Source of the DNA: Pseudarthrobacter sp. GA104 | Lineage (GTDB): Bacteria > Actinomycetota > Actinomycetes > Actinomycetales > Micrococcaceae | DNA: 64,000 bases | Assembly: GCF_009741265.1 (NCBI RefSeq) | Contig: NZ_WOWL01000001.1 | Location: 1,116,001-1,180,000 of the forward strand | Direction of reading: 5' to 3' | Part shown: positions 25,689 through 34,446 of the stretch, piece by piece | Position numbering within the stretch: the first letter of the stretch is position 1 | Layout: the number at the start of each line of letters is the position of its first letter | The notes under the pieces: generated by a model | What the model was told of the DNA's origin: nothing | The model's database searches: none | Seen by the model: only the letters and a program-made list of their open reading frames with translations | Program-made: the position numbers and the translations under genes

Positions 25689-27383
25689 ATGAGCCGCTCC
25701 GGAAACGCCCGATCCCGGTGGCTCCCGCCAGCCCTGCGCGGCTACAAAACCGAGTGGCTGCGGCACGACCTGGTGGCAGGCCTCGCGCTCTTCGCGATCC
25801 TGGTTCCCGCGGGCATGGCGTACGCCCAGGCCGCCGGCCTGCCGCCGGTGACGGGCCTCTACGCGACGGTGGTGCCGCTGATTGTCTACGCGGCAGTGGG
25901 GCCGTCGCGCGTGCTGGTGCTGGGGCCGGACTCCGCGCTCGCCCCGATGATCGTGGCGGCGCTGGTTCCCCTGGCCGCGGACAACGACCAGAAATCCGTG
26001 GCCCTGGCCGGCCTCCTGGCCATCCTGATCGGCCTCATCCTGCTATGCGGTTCGGCCCTGCGGCTGGGCATCATCACGGGACTGCTGTCCAAGCCCATCC
26101 GGCTGGGCTACCTCAACGGCATCGCCCTGCTGGTGGCGGTGTCCCAGCTTCCCACCCTCCTGGGGATCTCCGTGGAGGACGGCACGCCCTGGGAAAAACT
26201 GCTGGCCGCAACGCCGAAGGTGCTTGCCGGCGAAACCAACGTGACGGCACTGCTGCTGGGCCTGGCCTCGCTGGCGCTCATCTGGGTTCCCCGCCGGCTG
26301 AACTGGAAGGTACCCGGCGTGCTCATCGCGGTGGTGGTGTCCTGCCTCGCCGTGGCCGTGCTGGGACTCCAGGAGCGCGTCAAAGTCACCGGCGCCCTCC
26401 CGCAGGGGCTCCCCGCGCCGGCCCTCGGCGGAATCGGCTGGGCCGACGTCCTGGCGCTCCTGCCGGCCGCCGCCGCCATTGCCCTCATCGTCTTCGTTGA
26501 TACCGGAACCCTGTCCCAGTCCCTGGCCGCGGCAGGGGACCGCAGGGTCTCCGGCAACCATGAAATGGCCGCCCTGGGCGCGGCGAACGCGGCCAGCGGG
26601 CTGCTGGGCGGCTTCCCGATCTCGGCCAGCGCGTCCCGCACGCCGGTGGCCGTGGAGGCCGGGGCGAAATCCCAGCTCACGGGTGTGGCAGGTGCCGTCC
26701 TGGTGCTCGGCTTCATGCTGGCGGCGCCCGGCGTCACCGAGTTCCTGCCGGCCGCCACCCTGGCCGCCATTGTCATCGCGGCAGCCGCAGCACTGGCCGA
26801 CCCCGCCGGCGTGCGGCGGCTGATCGGCATGAGCCGCAGTGAATCCCTGGTGATGCTGGCGGCGTTCCTGGGGGTCACCATCCTGGGGGTCCTCCCGGGC
26901 ATCGCCGTGGCCGTGGGCCTGGCCATCCTGGACTTCCTGCGGCGGGCCTGGGACCCCTACCGCGCCGAGCTGGTGGACGTGCCCGGGGTGCCGGGCTACC
27001 ACGACGTGAGCCGCCATCCGGACGGCGAACGCGTCCCCGGCATGCTGATCCTGCGCTTCGACGCACCGCTTTTTTTTGGCAACGGATCGCTGCTGGGGTC
27101 TTTCGTGCGCACCAAGCTCGACCAGGCGCCGCCCGGCATCGAACGCGTGGTGCTGGCGGCAGAGCCGGTGACGGGAATCGACACCACGGCACTGGACGAG
27201 CTGGTGCAGCTGGACGAATGGCTGGAACGGCACGGCGTGGACCTGGTGTTCGCAGAGCTCAAAGGCCCGGTCAAGGACAGGCTGGTGCAGTACGGCGTGG
27301 GCTCCCGCTTCTCGCCCGGACACTTCTACCCGACCGTGAGCGAAGCCGTGCGGGCGTTCCAGCGGGAGGGCGGGGGAAACTAG
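25689..27383 (+). CDS. SulP-family anion transporter with STAS domain
   Basis: 564 aa. Roughly 12 transmembrane segments (residues 20-430) are followed by a cytoplasmic STAS domain (about 445-560). Landmarks are VPAGMAYAQAAGLPPVTGLYATVVPLIVYAAVGPSR-type SulP opening motifs, LGYLNGIALLVAVSQLP and GGFPISASASRTPV. The STAS part has LILRFDAPLFFGNGSLLGSF and VTGIDTTALDELVQLDEWL. Relatives move sulfate, bicarbonate, molybdate or dicarboxylates. No cysteine-biosynthesis or carbonic-anhydrase gene is adjacent, so the anion is unassigned. It ends 7 bp from the convergent gene at 27390. Confidence 0.87.
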   Translation: MSRSGNARSRWLPPALRGYKTEWLRHDLVAGLALFAILVPAGMAYAQAAGLPPVTGLYATVVPLIVYAAVGPSRVLVLGPDSALAPMIVAALVPLAADNDQKSVALAGLLAILIGLILLCGSALRLGIITGLLSKPIRLGYLNGIALLVAVSQLPTLLGISVEDGTPWEKLLAATPKVLAGETNVTALLLGLASLALIWVPRRLNWKVPGVLIAVVVSCLAVAVLGLQERVKVTGALPQGLPAPALGGIGWADVLALLPAAAAIALIVFVDTGTLSQSLAAAGDRRVSGNHEMAALGAANAASGLLGGFPISASASRTPVAVEAGAKSQLTGVAGAVLVLGFMLAAPGVTEFLPAATLAAIVIAAAAALADPAGVRRLIGMSRSESLVMLAAFLGVTILGVLPGIAVAVGLAILDFLRRAWDPYRAELVDVPGVPGYHDVSRHPDGERVPGMLILRFDAPLFFGNGSLLGSFVRTKLDQAPPGIERVVLAAEPVTGIDTTALDELVQLDEWLERHGVDLVFAELKGPVKDRLVQYGVGSRFSPGHFYPTVSEAVRAFQREGGGN

Positions 27384-27389
27384 TAGTCC

Positions 27390-28625
27390 TCAGCCGCGCA
27401 CCTGCATGTCCACCCACACGAGGCGGTGGTCGCTGCCCGGGAACGGATAGGCGCCGGTCAGCCGTGACAGGGGGTCGGCCTGGGTGGGCCAGAACACGCC
27501 GGAATCGAGGACCCGGATCCTGCGTGAGGGCAGCACGTAGTCAGCCCGCAAGTTTCCCGGGGCGGTGTCGGCGAAGTCGGCAGTGTCGTAGCGGGGGTCA
27601 CCCTTGTGGGCGGCATTGGCTCCGCCCTGCAGGGCCGCGGCCTCCACGGCGCCATCGGAGGCCGGCAGCGGGTCCACGATCTGCTTGGAATCAAGGAGCT
27701 GGTTGACCGCGCCGTCCACGGAGTCGCCGTCGAGCGGGTCGGCGTTCTGGTCGCCGACGATGACGAACGGTTCGCTCGGCAGGAGCCCCCGCTTTCCGCC
27801 CTCATCATCCACGATGTATGCCGATTTGCCCGGCGTGACGTAGTCAGCCCAGAACCGGATCTCGTCGTGGTTGCGGCGGCCGTTCCGGTCCTCGGGGCCG
27901 TCAAAGGTTGGCGGTGTGGGGTGCGAGGCAAGCACGTGCACCGTTTCGCCGCCCACCTTCACCGGAACGTCCCAGTGCGACTTGCTCGACAGGCGCACCA
28001 CCTCGAGTTCCTCCGGCGAATACCAGTCTGCAGGTTCGGGTGTCGCCGGGTTGTCCGGCAGGAGCGCACCCGGCATGTCCTTCCAGAGGAAGTTCTGGAA
28101 CGTCCTCACGTTTTCCGTGTCGATGGGGTACTTCGACAGGATGGCCATGCCGTACTGGCCCTCGAATGCGCCGAAGCCGAAGGCGTCGTCACCGCCGCCG
28201 ACCCTGCCGTTGTTGTTGAGGTCGAACCCGCTCGGGATCCCGGTGTTCGACGGCGCCACGTAGGCATAGGGGTAGTCCACGGGATCAGCCCCGCCCTGGC
28301 CTGCCGCCAGGTAGTTGTCGCGGAACAGATCGGCGGCCCGCATGTTGGGCACGTAGTCGAACTCGTTCAGCAGGATGACGTCCGGGTTCGCACGCTGGAT
28401 GACCTCGGCGACGGTGCGTGCCTGCGGGTCGTCCGGAGTGCTCAGGTCGGCCTCGAGTTCGCCGGCGCTTGCCCGGTTCAGCGACAGGTTGTAGGTGGCC
28501 ACCCGCAGGTCCTCCGCATGGTCCTTTGAGGGCTCGGCGGCGGCCGGAGTCCCGGCGGTACCAACGGCGAGACTACCGACGACGGCAGCGATGACGGCAG
28601 CGGTGAGGGGGCGTCTGGTGGACAC
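27390..28625 (-). CDS. Secreted endonuclease/exonuclease/phosphatase (EEP) family protein
   Basis: 411 aa. A Sec-type signal peptide (AAVIAAVVGSLAVGTAGTPAAAEP) is followed by an EEP fold. Landmarks are LRVATYNLSLNRA, the metal-binding Glu in VILLNEFDY, ILSKYPI, HVLASHPTPPTFDG (general-base region), VIVGDQNADPLDGDS (D-x-N) and the terminal PGSDHRLVW (catalytic Asp-His). All catalytic positions are intact. It is likely an exported nuclease or phosphodiesterase used for nutrient scavenging. It carries no LPXTG or other anchor. Confidence 0.85.
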   Translation of the reverse strand: MSTRRPLTAAVIAAVVGSLAVGTAGTPAAAEPSKDHAEDLRVATYNLSLNRASAGELEADLSTPDDPQARTVAEVIQRANPDVILLNEFDYVPNMRAADLFRDNYLAAGQGGADPVDYPYAYVAPSNTGIPSGFDLNNNGRVGGGDDAFGFGAFEGQYGMAILSKYPIDTENVRTFQNFLWKDMPGALLPDNPATPEPADWYSPEELEVVRLSSKSHWDVPVKVGGETVHVLASHPTPPTFDGPEDRNGRRNHDEIRFWADYVTPGKSAYIVDDEGGKRGLLPSEPFVIVGDQNADPLDGDSVDGAVNQLLDSKQIVDPLPASDGAVEAAALQGGANAAHKGDPRYDTADFADTAPGNLRADYVLPSRRIRVLDSGVFWPTQADPLSRLTGAYPFPGSDHRLVWVDMQVRG

Positions 28626-28742
28626 GGGACTCCTTGGCAGCGATGAGGCGGTACGAACAACGGTGCGTTCAACCTATGCCGCCAACATGACCACGGGGAG
28701 TACGCCGGGCGAACGGAAACTTGCGCCGGCGGCACCCAGCCG

Positions 28743-28776
28743 GCGGCCGCCGTCGTAAGTGGACGACGGCGGCCGC
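28743..28776 (-). terminator. GC-rich hairpin downstream of the GYD gene
   Basis: A perfect 14-bp inverted repeat (GCGGCCGCCGTCGT / ACGACGGCGGCCGC) has a 6-base loop. It sits 22 bp beyond the minus-strand stop at 28798 and has no T tract on either strand. A transcription-ending or RNA-stabilising role is likely but unproven. Confidence 0.55.
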
Positions 28777-28797
28777 AGGCCAAAGTGCCGGCCTCCC

Positions 28798-29118
28798 CTA
28801 CTGTCCCGGGGCCCGGTACGACGGGGTCTTCTTGGCTGCCTCGTCGATGTCTTCCACGGTGAGGAGCGGCTTCAGGCGGACGTTGACGCTCCCTGTGGAA
28901 TTGACGATCAGTGACAATGCTGCGGCACTGGCATCGTCCGGCGCCTCGAAAACGCCAAGGACGTCGTAGTAGCCAAACGCGTAGTAGAAGCTCTCCAGCG
29001 AACCGCCTATGGACTTGAGGGCCTCGGCCAGGGCCTCACGCCGCTTGGTGCCCCCTTCCTTCATGAGCCCCTTGATTCCCTCGCCCATGTACGTTGCTTC
29101 AAACAGATACTTCGGCAT
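28798..29118 (-). CDS. GYD-domain protein
   Basis: 106 aa, the normal size of this small ferredoxin-like-fold family. It begins MPKYLFEATYMGEGIKGLMKEGG. The name-giving motif is seen as FGYYDVLGVFEAPDDASAAAL. Members are cytosolic proteins of unknown function, often encoded beside metabolic genes. It is the last gene of a three-gene operon, 12 bp after DUF2182. Confidence 0.85.
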   Translation of the reverse strand: MPKYLFEATYMGEGIKGLMKEGGTKRREALAEALKSIGGSLESFYYAFGYYDVLGVFEAPDDASAAALSLIVNSTGSVNVRLKPLLTVEDIDEAAKKTPSYRAPGQ

Positions 29119-29130
29119 CGCTTTTCCCTT

Positions 29131-29940
29131 CTACATTCCCATCCCGGTTGTCGCCGAGGGAGCAAGTGCCACACCGAGTGCAATGGCAGCCAGCGCCACC
29201 GCAACGGACCAGTTGGCCAGCCGCTTCCACGGCAGCATCTTCTCCCCCGCGATGAAGGCCCCGATCAGGGCCATCCATCCGACGCTCATCGCGCCAAGCG
29301 CGAACAGCGCCGTCATCAGCGCCCAGCAGCAGGCCACACACCAGGCGCCGTGCTCCACGCCCATCCGGACGGCACCCGCGTAGCCCGGCCGCATCCGGTG
29401 CAGGATAAAGTCCATCGGGGACCGGCATTTCATCAGGCTGACGTTTTTTGCCGGGGTGAACTGATAAACCGCCGCCATCATGATGACTCCGGCCGCAATG
29501 TAGCGCCCGCCCTGGTCAGCAGCGAAAACCCCTGGCACCGCCGCGGCCGCCCACGCATAGAGCCCATACGCCACCAGGCCAAAGGCCGTCCATGATGCGA
29601 GGTACCCGGCCACGAAGGCGGCAGTGGACCCTGCCGGAGCGTACTGTCCGCCCTGCCGTCGGTGCCGCTGGATCCGGTGGTATGCCACCACCATCGGTGC
29701 CACGGACGGGAACATCATGGCTGCGAGCATCACCACCCACGTCACGGTGAAGAAGCCCACCGGCCCCGGGGCCGTCCAGATACCCATGTCCATCCCGGTC
29801 AGCTGCGTGGACGCCAATATCCAGCTGGCAGCGGCGAGGACCAGCAGGACAGCCACGAGGACTGCCTCCCGCGGATCGACACGGGAGGCTTTCGCCACCG
29901 TCTGACCGGTTACGCTCCTGAACAGCTTCCTGCGTTCCAC
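29131..29940 (-). CDS. DUF2182 multi-spanning membrane protein
   Basis: 269 aa, about 6-7 hydrophobic helices. The family marks are VTWVVMLAAMMFPSVAPM in the second helix and YQFTPAKNVSLMKCRSPMDF. A His/Met/Cys-rich stretch follows (HRMRPGYAGAVRMGVEHG, then AWCVACCWALM). The conserved Met, His and Cys residues inside the membrane suggest metal binding. The molecular function is not established. It lies in one operon between DUF1326 and GYD genes, with 11-12 bp gaps on both sides. Confidence 0.85.
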   Translation of the reverse strand: MERRKLFRSVTGQTVAKASRVDPREAVLVAVLLVLAAASWILASTQLTGMDMGIWTAPGPVGFFTVTWVVMLAAMMFPSVAPMVVAYHRIQRHRRQGGQYAPAGSTAAFVAGYLASWTAFGLVAYGLYAWAAAAVPGVFAADQGGRYIAAGVIMMAAVYQFTPAKNVSLMKCRSPMDFILHRMRPGYAGAVRMGVEHGAWCVACCWALMTALFALGAMSVGWMALIGAFIAGEKMLPWKRLANWSVAVALAAIALGVALAPSATTGMGM

Positions 29941-29951
29941 CGGCCGGCCGT

Positions 29952-30569
29952 TCAGACCCGGCCCTTGGGGGCACCCTCCGCCATCTCACTGGCGAACGTG
30001 AAGTCGGACGTTTCGCCGTAGACGCCGTCGAAGTCGATACCGAAAAGGTCCACGTGCCCGGGCCCCTTTCCGATCCGGAACTCAGGCGCAAAGCCGTACA
30101 TCGCGTTCTTCATTGTGGTCACGCCGCCGTCGGGTCCGGGCAGCGGCTCGAACGTGAACCGGGCCTTGTCCGAGACCGAACCGGAAGGCCGCTCACCGTC
30201 CGTGAATGTGACCGCGGCGCGCTCCAGTCCCAGCCACTCGCCGTACAGGCCGGCAAAGTCGCCGAAGGGGCCCCCGGCCTGGCCGCGAAGGATGGTTTCC
30301 AGGGCGCTCACCTGGTCGTCGGATGCGGACTGGTCGACGACGACGCCCACCTTCCAGCCGCCCCCTGTCAGATTCGTGGGGAACCAGCCGACGAAGGCGA
30401 AGTCGACGCCGGAAAGATCCGTGCCGTCATGATTTCCCTTTGCAATGTGGAACACATTCAGGTTGCGGCACTCGCCCCCGGGCCCGGTGGGCACGCCGTC
30501 CACGGGGCATGGACACACCAGCTGGCACGTGCAGTTTCCAGCGTATGTTCCGGACATTTCCCAAGACAC
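29952..30569 (-). CDS. DUF1326-domain protein
   Basis: 205 aa. DUF1326 proteins open with a Trp/Gly/Cys motif, here SWEMSGTYAGNCTCQLVCPCP, with four Cys that could bind metal. I chose GTG 30569 because AGGAGG lies 5 bases upstream. The ATG at 30557 would cut off SWE of the conserved opening. The C-terminal part has a family segment PDGGVTTMKNAMYGFAPEF. DUF1326 and DUF2182 genes often travel together and are adjacent here, suggesting a shared, still undefined membrane-metal role. Confidence 0.85.
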   Translation of the reverse strand: MSWEMSGTYAGNCTCQLVCPCPVDGVPTGPGGECRNLNVFHIAKGNHDGTDLSGVDFAFVGWFPTNLTGGGWKVGVVVDQSASDDQVSALETILRGQAGGPFGDFAGLYGEWLGLERAAVTFTDGERPSGSVSDKARFTFEPLPGPDGGVTTMKNAMYGFAPEFRIGKGPGHVDLFGIDFDGVYGETSDFTFASEMAEGAPKGRV

Positions 30570-30910
30570 AGCATCCTCCTCACCTGGCGCCAGCGCCGTG
30601 CAGAGGTGGCCCGGACCGGCGCCTCGTTCCGTGGAAACGGGGTGAATGACCCCGTTAACGCAGACGCTATTCCTCCGGCTGCGGGCAGTCAATATGCCGA
30701 AATACCCAATGTCAGGAGCCCTTGGAGCGGCGGGCCAAGGCCGTTCGGCCCTAGCGATGTCCGGCGGCTCGGCCCACGCTGGATCAGGAAGGCATGGGGG
30801 GGCAAAACGCCCGCGGGTCCTGCGTCGAGCCTTTACCGGGCCGGGGGCTCCGGGCACCTCCAGGAATGTCCGTTGCACGACCACGGCTCACCCGGCAAGG
30901 AGGCGCAGCG
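30570..30910. promoter_or_regulatory. Divergent promoter region with a palindrome
   Basis: 341 bp without a supported gene, between the divergent DUF1326 operon and the dikinase gene. It holds one clear inverted repeat, AACGGGGT-GAATG-ACCCCGTT (30636-30656), close to the DUF1326 side. This could be an operator for one or both units. No promoter boxes can be assigned with confidence. Confidence 0.45.
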
Positions 30911-33583
30911 ATGACGTACATCAGCGATCTGGGCGACGTGGGGCGCGGCGATGTTGCCGTGGCCGGCGGCAAGGCCGTGGGGCTCGGCGGCCTCATCCAG
31001 GCCGGGTTGCCGGTCCCGCCGGGGTTTGTCCTGACCACCGCCGCGTACTCGGAGTTCGTCACGGCGAACACCCTCGGCGCGGCCATCCAGGACCTGGCCG
31101 CGCTGCCACCGCAGGCTTCGCCGCAGGACTATGAGGACGCCTCGGAGCGGATCCGCGGCCTGTTCCGGAACGGCACCATGCCGGCCGGGATCGCGGCCAG
31201 GCTCGGCGCCGCCTACGAGCGCCTGGGCGGCGGGGACACCGCAGTGTCGGTGCGGTCCTCCGCCACCGCCGAGGACCTCGAATCGGCCAGTTTCGCCGGG
31301 CAGCAGGAAAGCTACCTGAACGTCCGCGGCACGGCGGCACTGACGGAGGCCGTCATCAACTGCTGGGCCTCCCTCTGGACGGCGCGCGCCATGGCCTACC
31401 GCGCCCGCGAAGGCGTGCGGCCCGACCAGGTGCGCCTCGCCGTCGTGATCCAGCAGATGGTGGAGGCCGAGGCCGCCGGGGTGATGTTCACCGCCAACCC
31501 CGCAAACGGGCGGCGCGACCAGGCGGTGATCAGCGCCGCGTGGGGGCTGGGCGAGGCCGTGGTCAGCGGGACGGTCACCACGGACGACCTCGTGGTGGAC
31601 GCCGGGACCGGCGCGGTGGTGTCGCGGCAGACGGCGGACAAGGAAATCATGACCGTCTCCGCGGAGGACGGAACCCGGGAGGAACCGGTGGCGGCAGCCC
31701 GCCGTCGTGCGCCCGTCCTGGACGACCAGGAGGCGGCCGAACTGGCCCGCTACGGACAGCGGATCGCGGAACATTTCGGGGTGCCGCAGGACATCGAGTG
31801 GGCGCGGGCCGGCGGCCGGTTCTACCTGCTGCAGTCCCGCCCCATCACGGCCCTGCCCGAACCCGCCGCGGAAACCCCGGAGACCTGGCCGCTGCCGTAT
31901 CCGAAGGGCCTCTACTTCCGCGCGAGCATCGTGGAACAGCTCCCCGACCCGCTCTCCCCGCTCTTCGCCGACCTGATTGACGGCTCGGTATCGCGCTCGC
32001 TGCGGGCCCTGATGGCGGAAGCGACCGGCAAGGACGTCCTCCGCGAGGGCGACATTCACCTGCCCACCATCAACGGCTACGCCTATTACTACTACCGCAC
32101 CTCCGGCATGTGGCGCCTGACGGGCAGGCTGTTCACGGCACTGGGCGCGCTGGCCCGCGGCAAAGGGCACATGGGCATAGCGGGCTGGCGCGAATACTCG
32201 CATCCGCGCTACGAACGGGTGATCAAGGACTGGTCCGTGACGCCGCCGGCGGACCTCTCCGGGGAGGAACTGCGGGCGGGGGCGCAGGCCCTCCTGGACG
32301 CCGGAACCGTGTACTACACCGCCGTTCAGTCCATCATTCCGCTCGCCACCATGAGCGAAATCTCCTTCCGGGCCTTCTACGACAAGGTCCTCCGGCGCGA
32401 CGGCGATCCGCCGGCCCAGACCTTCCTCCTGGGCTTCGACAGCGAGCCCATCCGGGCGGAGAAGTCCCTGTACGACCTGGCCGGCTGGGCCCGGAGCGAT
32501 CCCGGACTGGCAGCGGCCCTGCTGGAACGGCCGACGGCGGTGCTCGCCGAGTGCCAGCGCACCGGCTCCGCGCCCGAGGGTGTGGACGACGTCCTGTGGC
32601 AGGAATGGCGGTTCACGTTCAGGGAGCACCTGGACCGGTTTGGCCACGCCGTCTACAACCTGGATTTCGCCACCCCGGTGCCGGCCGACGATCCCTCCGC
32701 CCAGCTGGAGACCGTGAAGTTCTACCTGCGCGGGCAAGGCACCGACCCGCACGAGCGGCAGCAGCTCCTGACCGAGCGCCGGGAAGAACTGACCAAGCAG
32801 ATGGAAGGCAGGCTGGGACCGCGCCGCCGGGCCGTGTTCCGCCGGCTGCTGGGGTGGGCGCAGGAGACCGCGCCCATCCGTGAGGACGCGCTGGCCGACG
32901 TCGGACTCGCCTGGCCGCTGCTGCGGCGGATGCTGCTGGAACTGGGCCGGCGCCTGGTGGACTCCGGTGTTATCGCCGCGCCGGACGACGTGTTCTGGCT
33001 GCGGTTCCAGGAACTGCGGAGCGCCGTCGAGTTCGGCCTCGCCGAACCGGAAGCCCGCGGGGGCGCTGCAATCGCCGGGGCCGGGCGGCCCGTGCGCGCA
33101 GCTGCCGTGGAGGAGCGCAGGATGCTGTGGCGGGGCCAGGTGAAGGCTGCCGCGCCGCAGATGCTGCCGGAGCGCCGGTGGATGGACAAAGCCTTCGGTT
33201 CCATGATGCCGGCAGGCTCCCAGCACCAGCCCGGTGATGTGATCAAGGGTGCCGGGGCGAGCTCCGGCCGGGTCACCGCGCCGGCCCGCGTGCTGAGGGG
33301 CCCGCAGGATTTCACCCTCATGCAGCCCGGCGAGGTGCTGGTGGCCCGCATCACCACACCCGCGTGGACGCCGCTGTTCGCGATGGCCTCCGGCGTGGTG
33401 ACGGACGTCGGCGGCCCGCTCAGCCACAGCTCCATCGTGGCCCGCGAGTACGGCATCCCTGCTGTCCTCGGCACCGGGGTTGCCACGCAGCGGCTTGCCG
33501 GCGGCCCGCGGGTCAGCGTGGACGGGGACGCGGGGACGGTCACGATCGAGGACCATGCCGGTCCGGGGGTTCCCCGGGGCTGA
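30911..33583 (+). CDS. Rifampin-phosphotransferase-like / PEP-synthase-related dikinase
   Basis: 890 aa. The N-terminal ATP-grasp (about residues 1-330) has VAGGKAVGLGGLIQAGLPVPPGF, VSVRSSATAEDLESASFAGQQ and VMFTANPANG. A long middle domain (about 350-780) follows. The swivelling phosphohistidine domain is at the very C-terminus: GGPLSHSSIVAREYGIPAV, with catalytic His near 839. True PEP synthase has the His domain in the middle and a PEP-binding barrel after it. Here no barrel follows, so the domain order is that of rifampin phosphotransferase. The substrate bound by the middle domain is unknown. ATG 30911 has an AAGGAGG ribosome site. Confidence 0.83.
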   Translation: MTYISDLGDVGRGDVAVAGGKAVGLGGLIQAGLPVPPGFVLTTAAYSEFVTANTLGAAIQDLAALPPQASPQDYEDASERIRGLFRNGTMPAGIAARLGAAYERLGGGDTAVSVRSSATAEDLESASFAGQQESYLNVRGTAALTEAVINCWASLWTARAMAYRAREGVRPDQVRLAVVIQQMVEAEAAGVMFTANPANGRRDQAVISAAWGLGEAVVSGTVTTDDLVVDAGTGAVVSRQTADKEIMTVSAEDGTREEPVAAARRRAPVLDDQEAAELARYGQRIAEHFGVPQDIEWARAGGRFYLLQSRPITALPEPAAETPETWPLPYPKGLYFRASIVEQLPDPLSPLFADLIDGSVSRSLRALMAEATGKDVLREGDIHLPTINGYAYYYYRTSGMWRLTGRLFTALGALARGKGHMGIAGWREYSHPRYERVIKDWSVTPPADLSGEELRAGAQALLDAGTVYYTAVQSIIPLATMSEISFRAFYDKVLRRDGDPPAQTFLLGFDSEPIRAEKSLYDLAGWARSDPGLAAALLERPTAVLAECQRTGSAPEGVDDVLWQEWRFTFREHLDRFGHAVYNLDFATPVPADDPSAQLETVKFYLRGQGTDPHERQQLLTERREELTKQMEGRLGPRRRAVFRRLLGWAQETAPIREDALADVGLAWPLLRRMLLELGRRLVDSGVIAAPDDVFWLRFQELRSAVEFGLAEPEARGGAAIAGAGRPVRAAAVEERRMLWRGQVKAAAPQMLPERRWMDKAFGSMMPAGSQHQPGDVIKGAGASSGRVTAPARVLRGPQDFTLMQPGEVLVARITTPAWTPLFAMASGVVTDVGGPLSHSSIVAREYGIPAVLGTGVATQRLAGGPRVSVDGDAGTVTIEDHAGPGVPRG

Positions 33584-33587
33584 GCGG

Positions 33588-33854
33588 TTACTCCCCCATG
33601 CCGGGATGCACGGGAACAAAATCGACTTTGTTGCCGGAGTTCTGCCGGCCGGCGGACGTCCTCGAGAATCCCCGCGCGTCGAGGCCGTTCTTCGCGCGGA
33701 ATTCCGCAAGGGCTGCGTCGTAGGCATTGTTGAGGGTCTGCCCTGAGAACTCACCGGCGCTGCCGTCGGTGAAGGCGATCCTGATGCGGACGCTGTTGGG
33801 GTAGTGCCGGTTCATCCGGATGAAGCCGTCTGCGTCCTGCTGGAGAGTAATCAA
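33588..33854 (-). CDS. Small conserved hypothetical protein
   Basis: 88 aa, soluble, no signal or membrane segment. It reads as a compact alpha/beta domain (VRIRIAFTDGSAGEFSGQTL, then AYDAALAEFRAKNGLDARGF). I do not recognise a named family. Coding character is supported by codon bias. It converges on the dikinase gene with a 4-bp gap, and no terminator is visible between them. Confidence 0.6.
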   Translation of the reverse strand: MITLQQDADGFIRMNRHYPNSVRIRIAFTDGSAGEFSGQTLNNAYDAALAEFRAKNGLDARGFSRTSAGRQNSGNKVDFVPVHPGMGE

Positions 33855-33960
33855 GGGAATCCGCTTTCGTGGTGGGTGCAGCTTCCAGTCTGGCGCAGAT
33901 TCACTCCGCGCAGGTACCGTCCATGCAGTAAAGAGTGGCGGGGAGGCGCATAGTTGAAGA

Positions 33961-34428
33961 ATGACAGGTCCTTACACCCGGGGCGATTCCTTCACCAGCG
34001 AGGCCTCCCGGAAACACATCAGGCGGGCGCTCGGAGACTACGGGGCAACGGACGTTCTTTTCACCCAACGCGGGAACCATAGTGCCATTGCCTTCAAGGG
34101 CGGCGGGCGGCAATTCCGGATTGTCCTGCCGCTGTTGCAGTCCGAAGGCCCCCTGGTTATCCGCGGGGACATCGCCGACGGCCCGCTTCACGAGGCGAAC
34201 GCAAAACTCCTCGAACGCGCCAACCGCAAGTCCTGGCATGCCCTGGCACTGGCCATCGACGCCAAACTCGCGGCTGCGGCGGCAGGCATTGCCACCCTTG
34301 AATCCGAATTCCTGGCCCACGTGGTTCTGCCGGGAAACAAGACCGTGCTCGACGAGCTCGGCCCCGTCATCGACTCTGCCTACCGGTCAGGGCGGCGTCC
34401 GTCCTTCGGCGGTCCAGCACACGCTTAG
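33961..34428 (+). CDS. Conserved hypothetical protein (phage-associated type)
   Basis: 155 aa, cytosolic. The central and C-terminal segments (KSWHALALAIDAKLAAAAAG, then TLESEFLAHVVLPGNKTVLD and ELGPVIDSAYRSGRRPS) resemble, from memory, a family common in actinobacterial phages and genomes. Its function is unknown. A start ATG with no strong ribosome site is used. A small GGGC/GCCC hairpin follows its stop. No other phage gene is adjacent. Confidence 0.62.
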   Translation: MTGPYTRGDSFTSEASRKHIRRALGDYGATDVLFTQRGNHSAIAFKGGGRQFRIVLPLLQSEGPLVIRGDIADGPLHEANAKLLERANRKSWHALALAIDAKLAAAAAGIATLESEFLAHVVLPGNKTVLDELGPVIDSAYRSGRRPSFGGPAHA

Positions 34429-34446
34429 GGCAACCGCCCTGATCCG

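Noticed and set aside
30636..30656. Palindrome near the dikinase gene as a rifamycin-associated element
   Set aside because: The arms (AACGGGGT/ACCCCGTT) do not resemble the GGGGCTTGC-type element as I remember it, and it lies about 255 bp from the dikinase start, nearer to the divergent gene.
30833..33754. A 973-residue open frame on the minus strand
   Set aside because: It is antisense to the dikinase gene, has no recognisable motif, and is rich in Arg/His/Gly/Pro as expected from the complement of GC-rich coding DNA.
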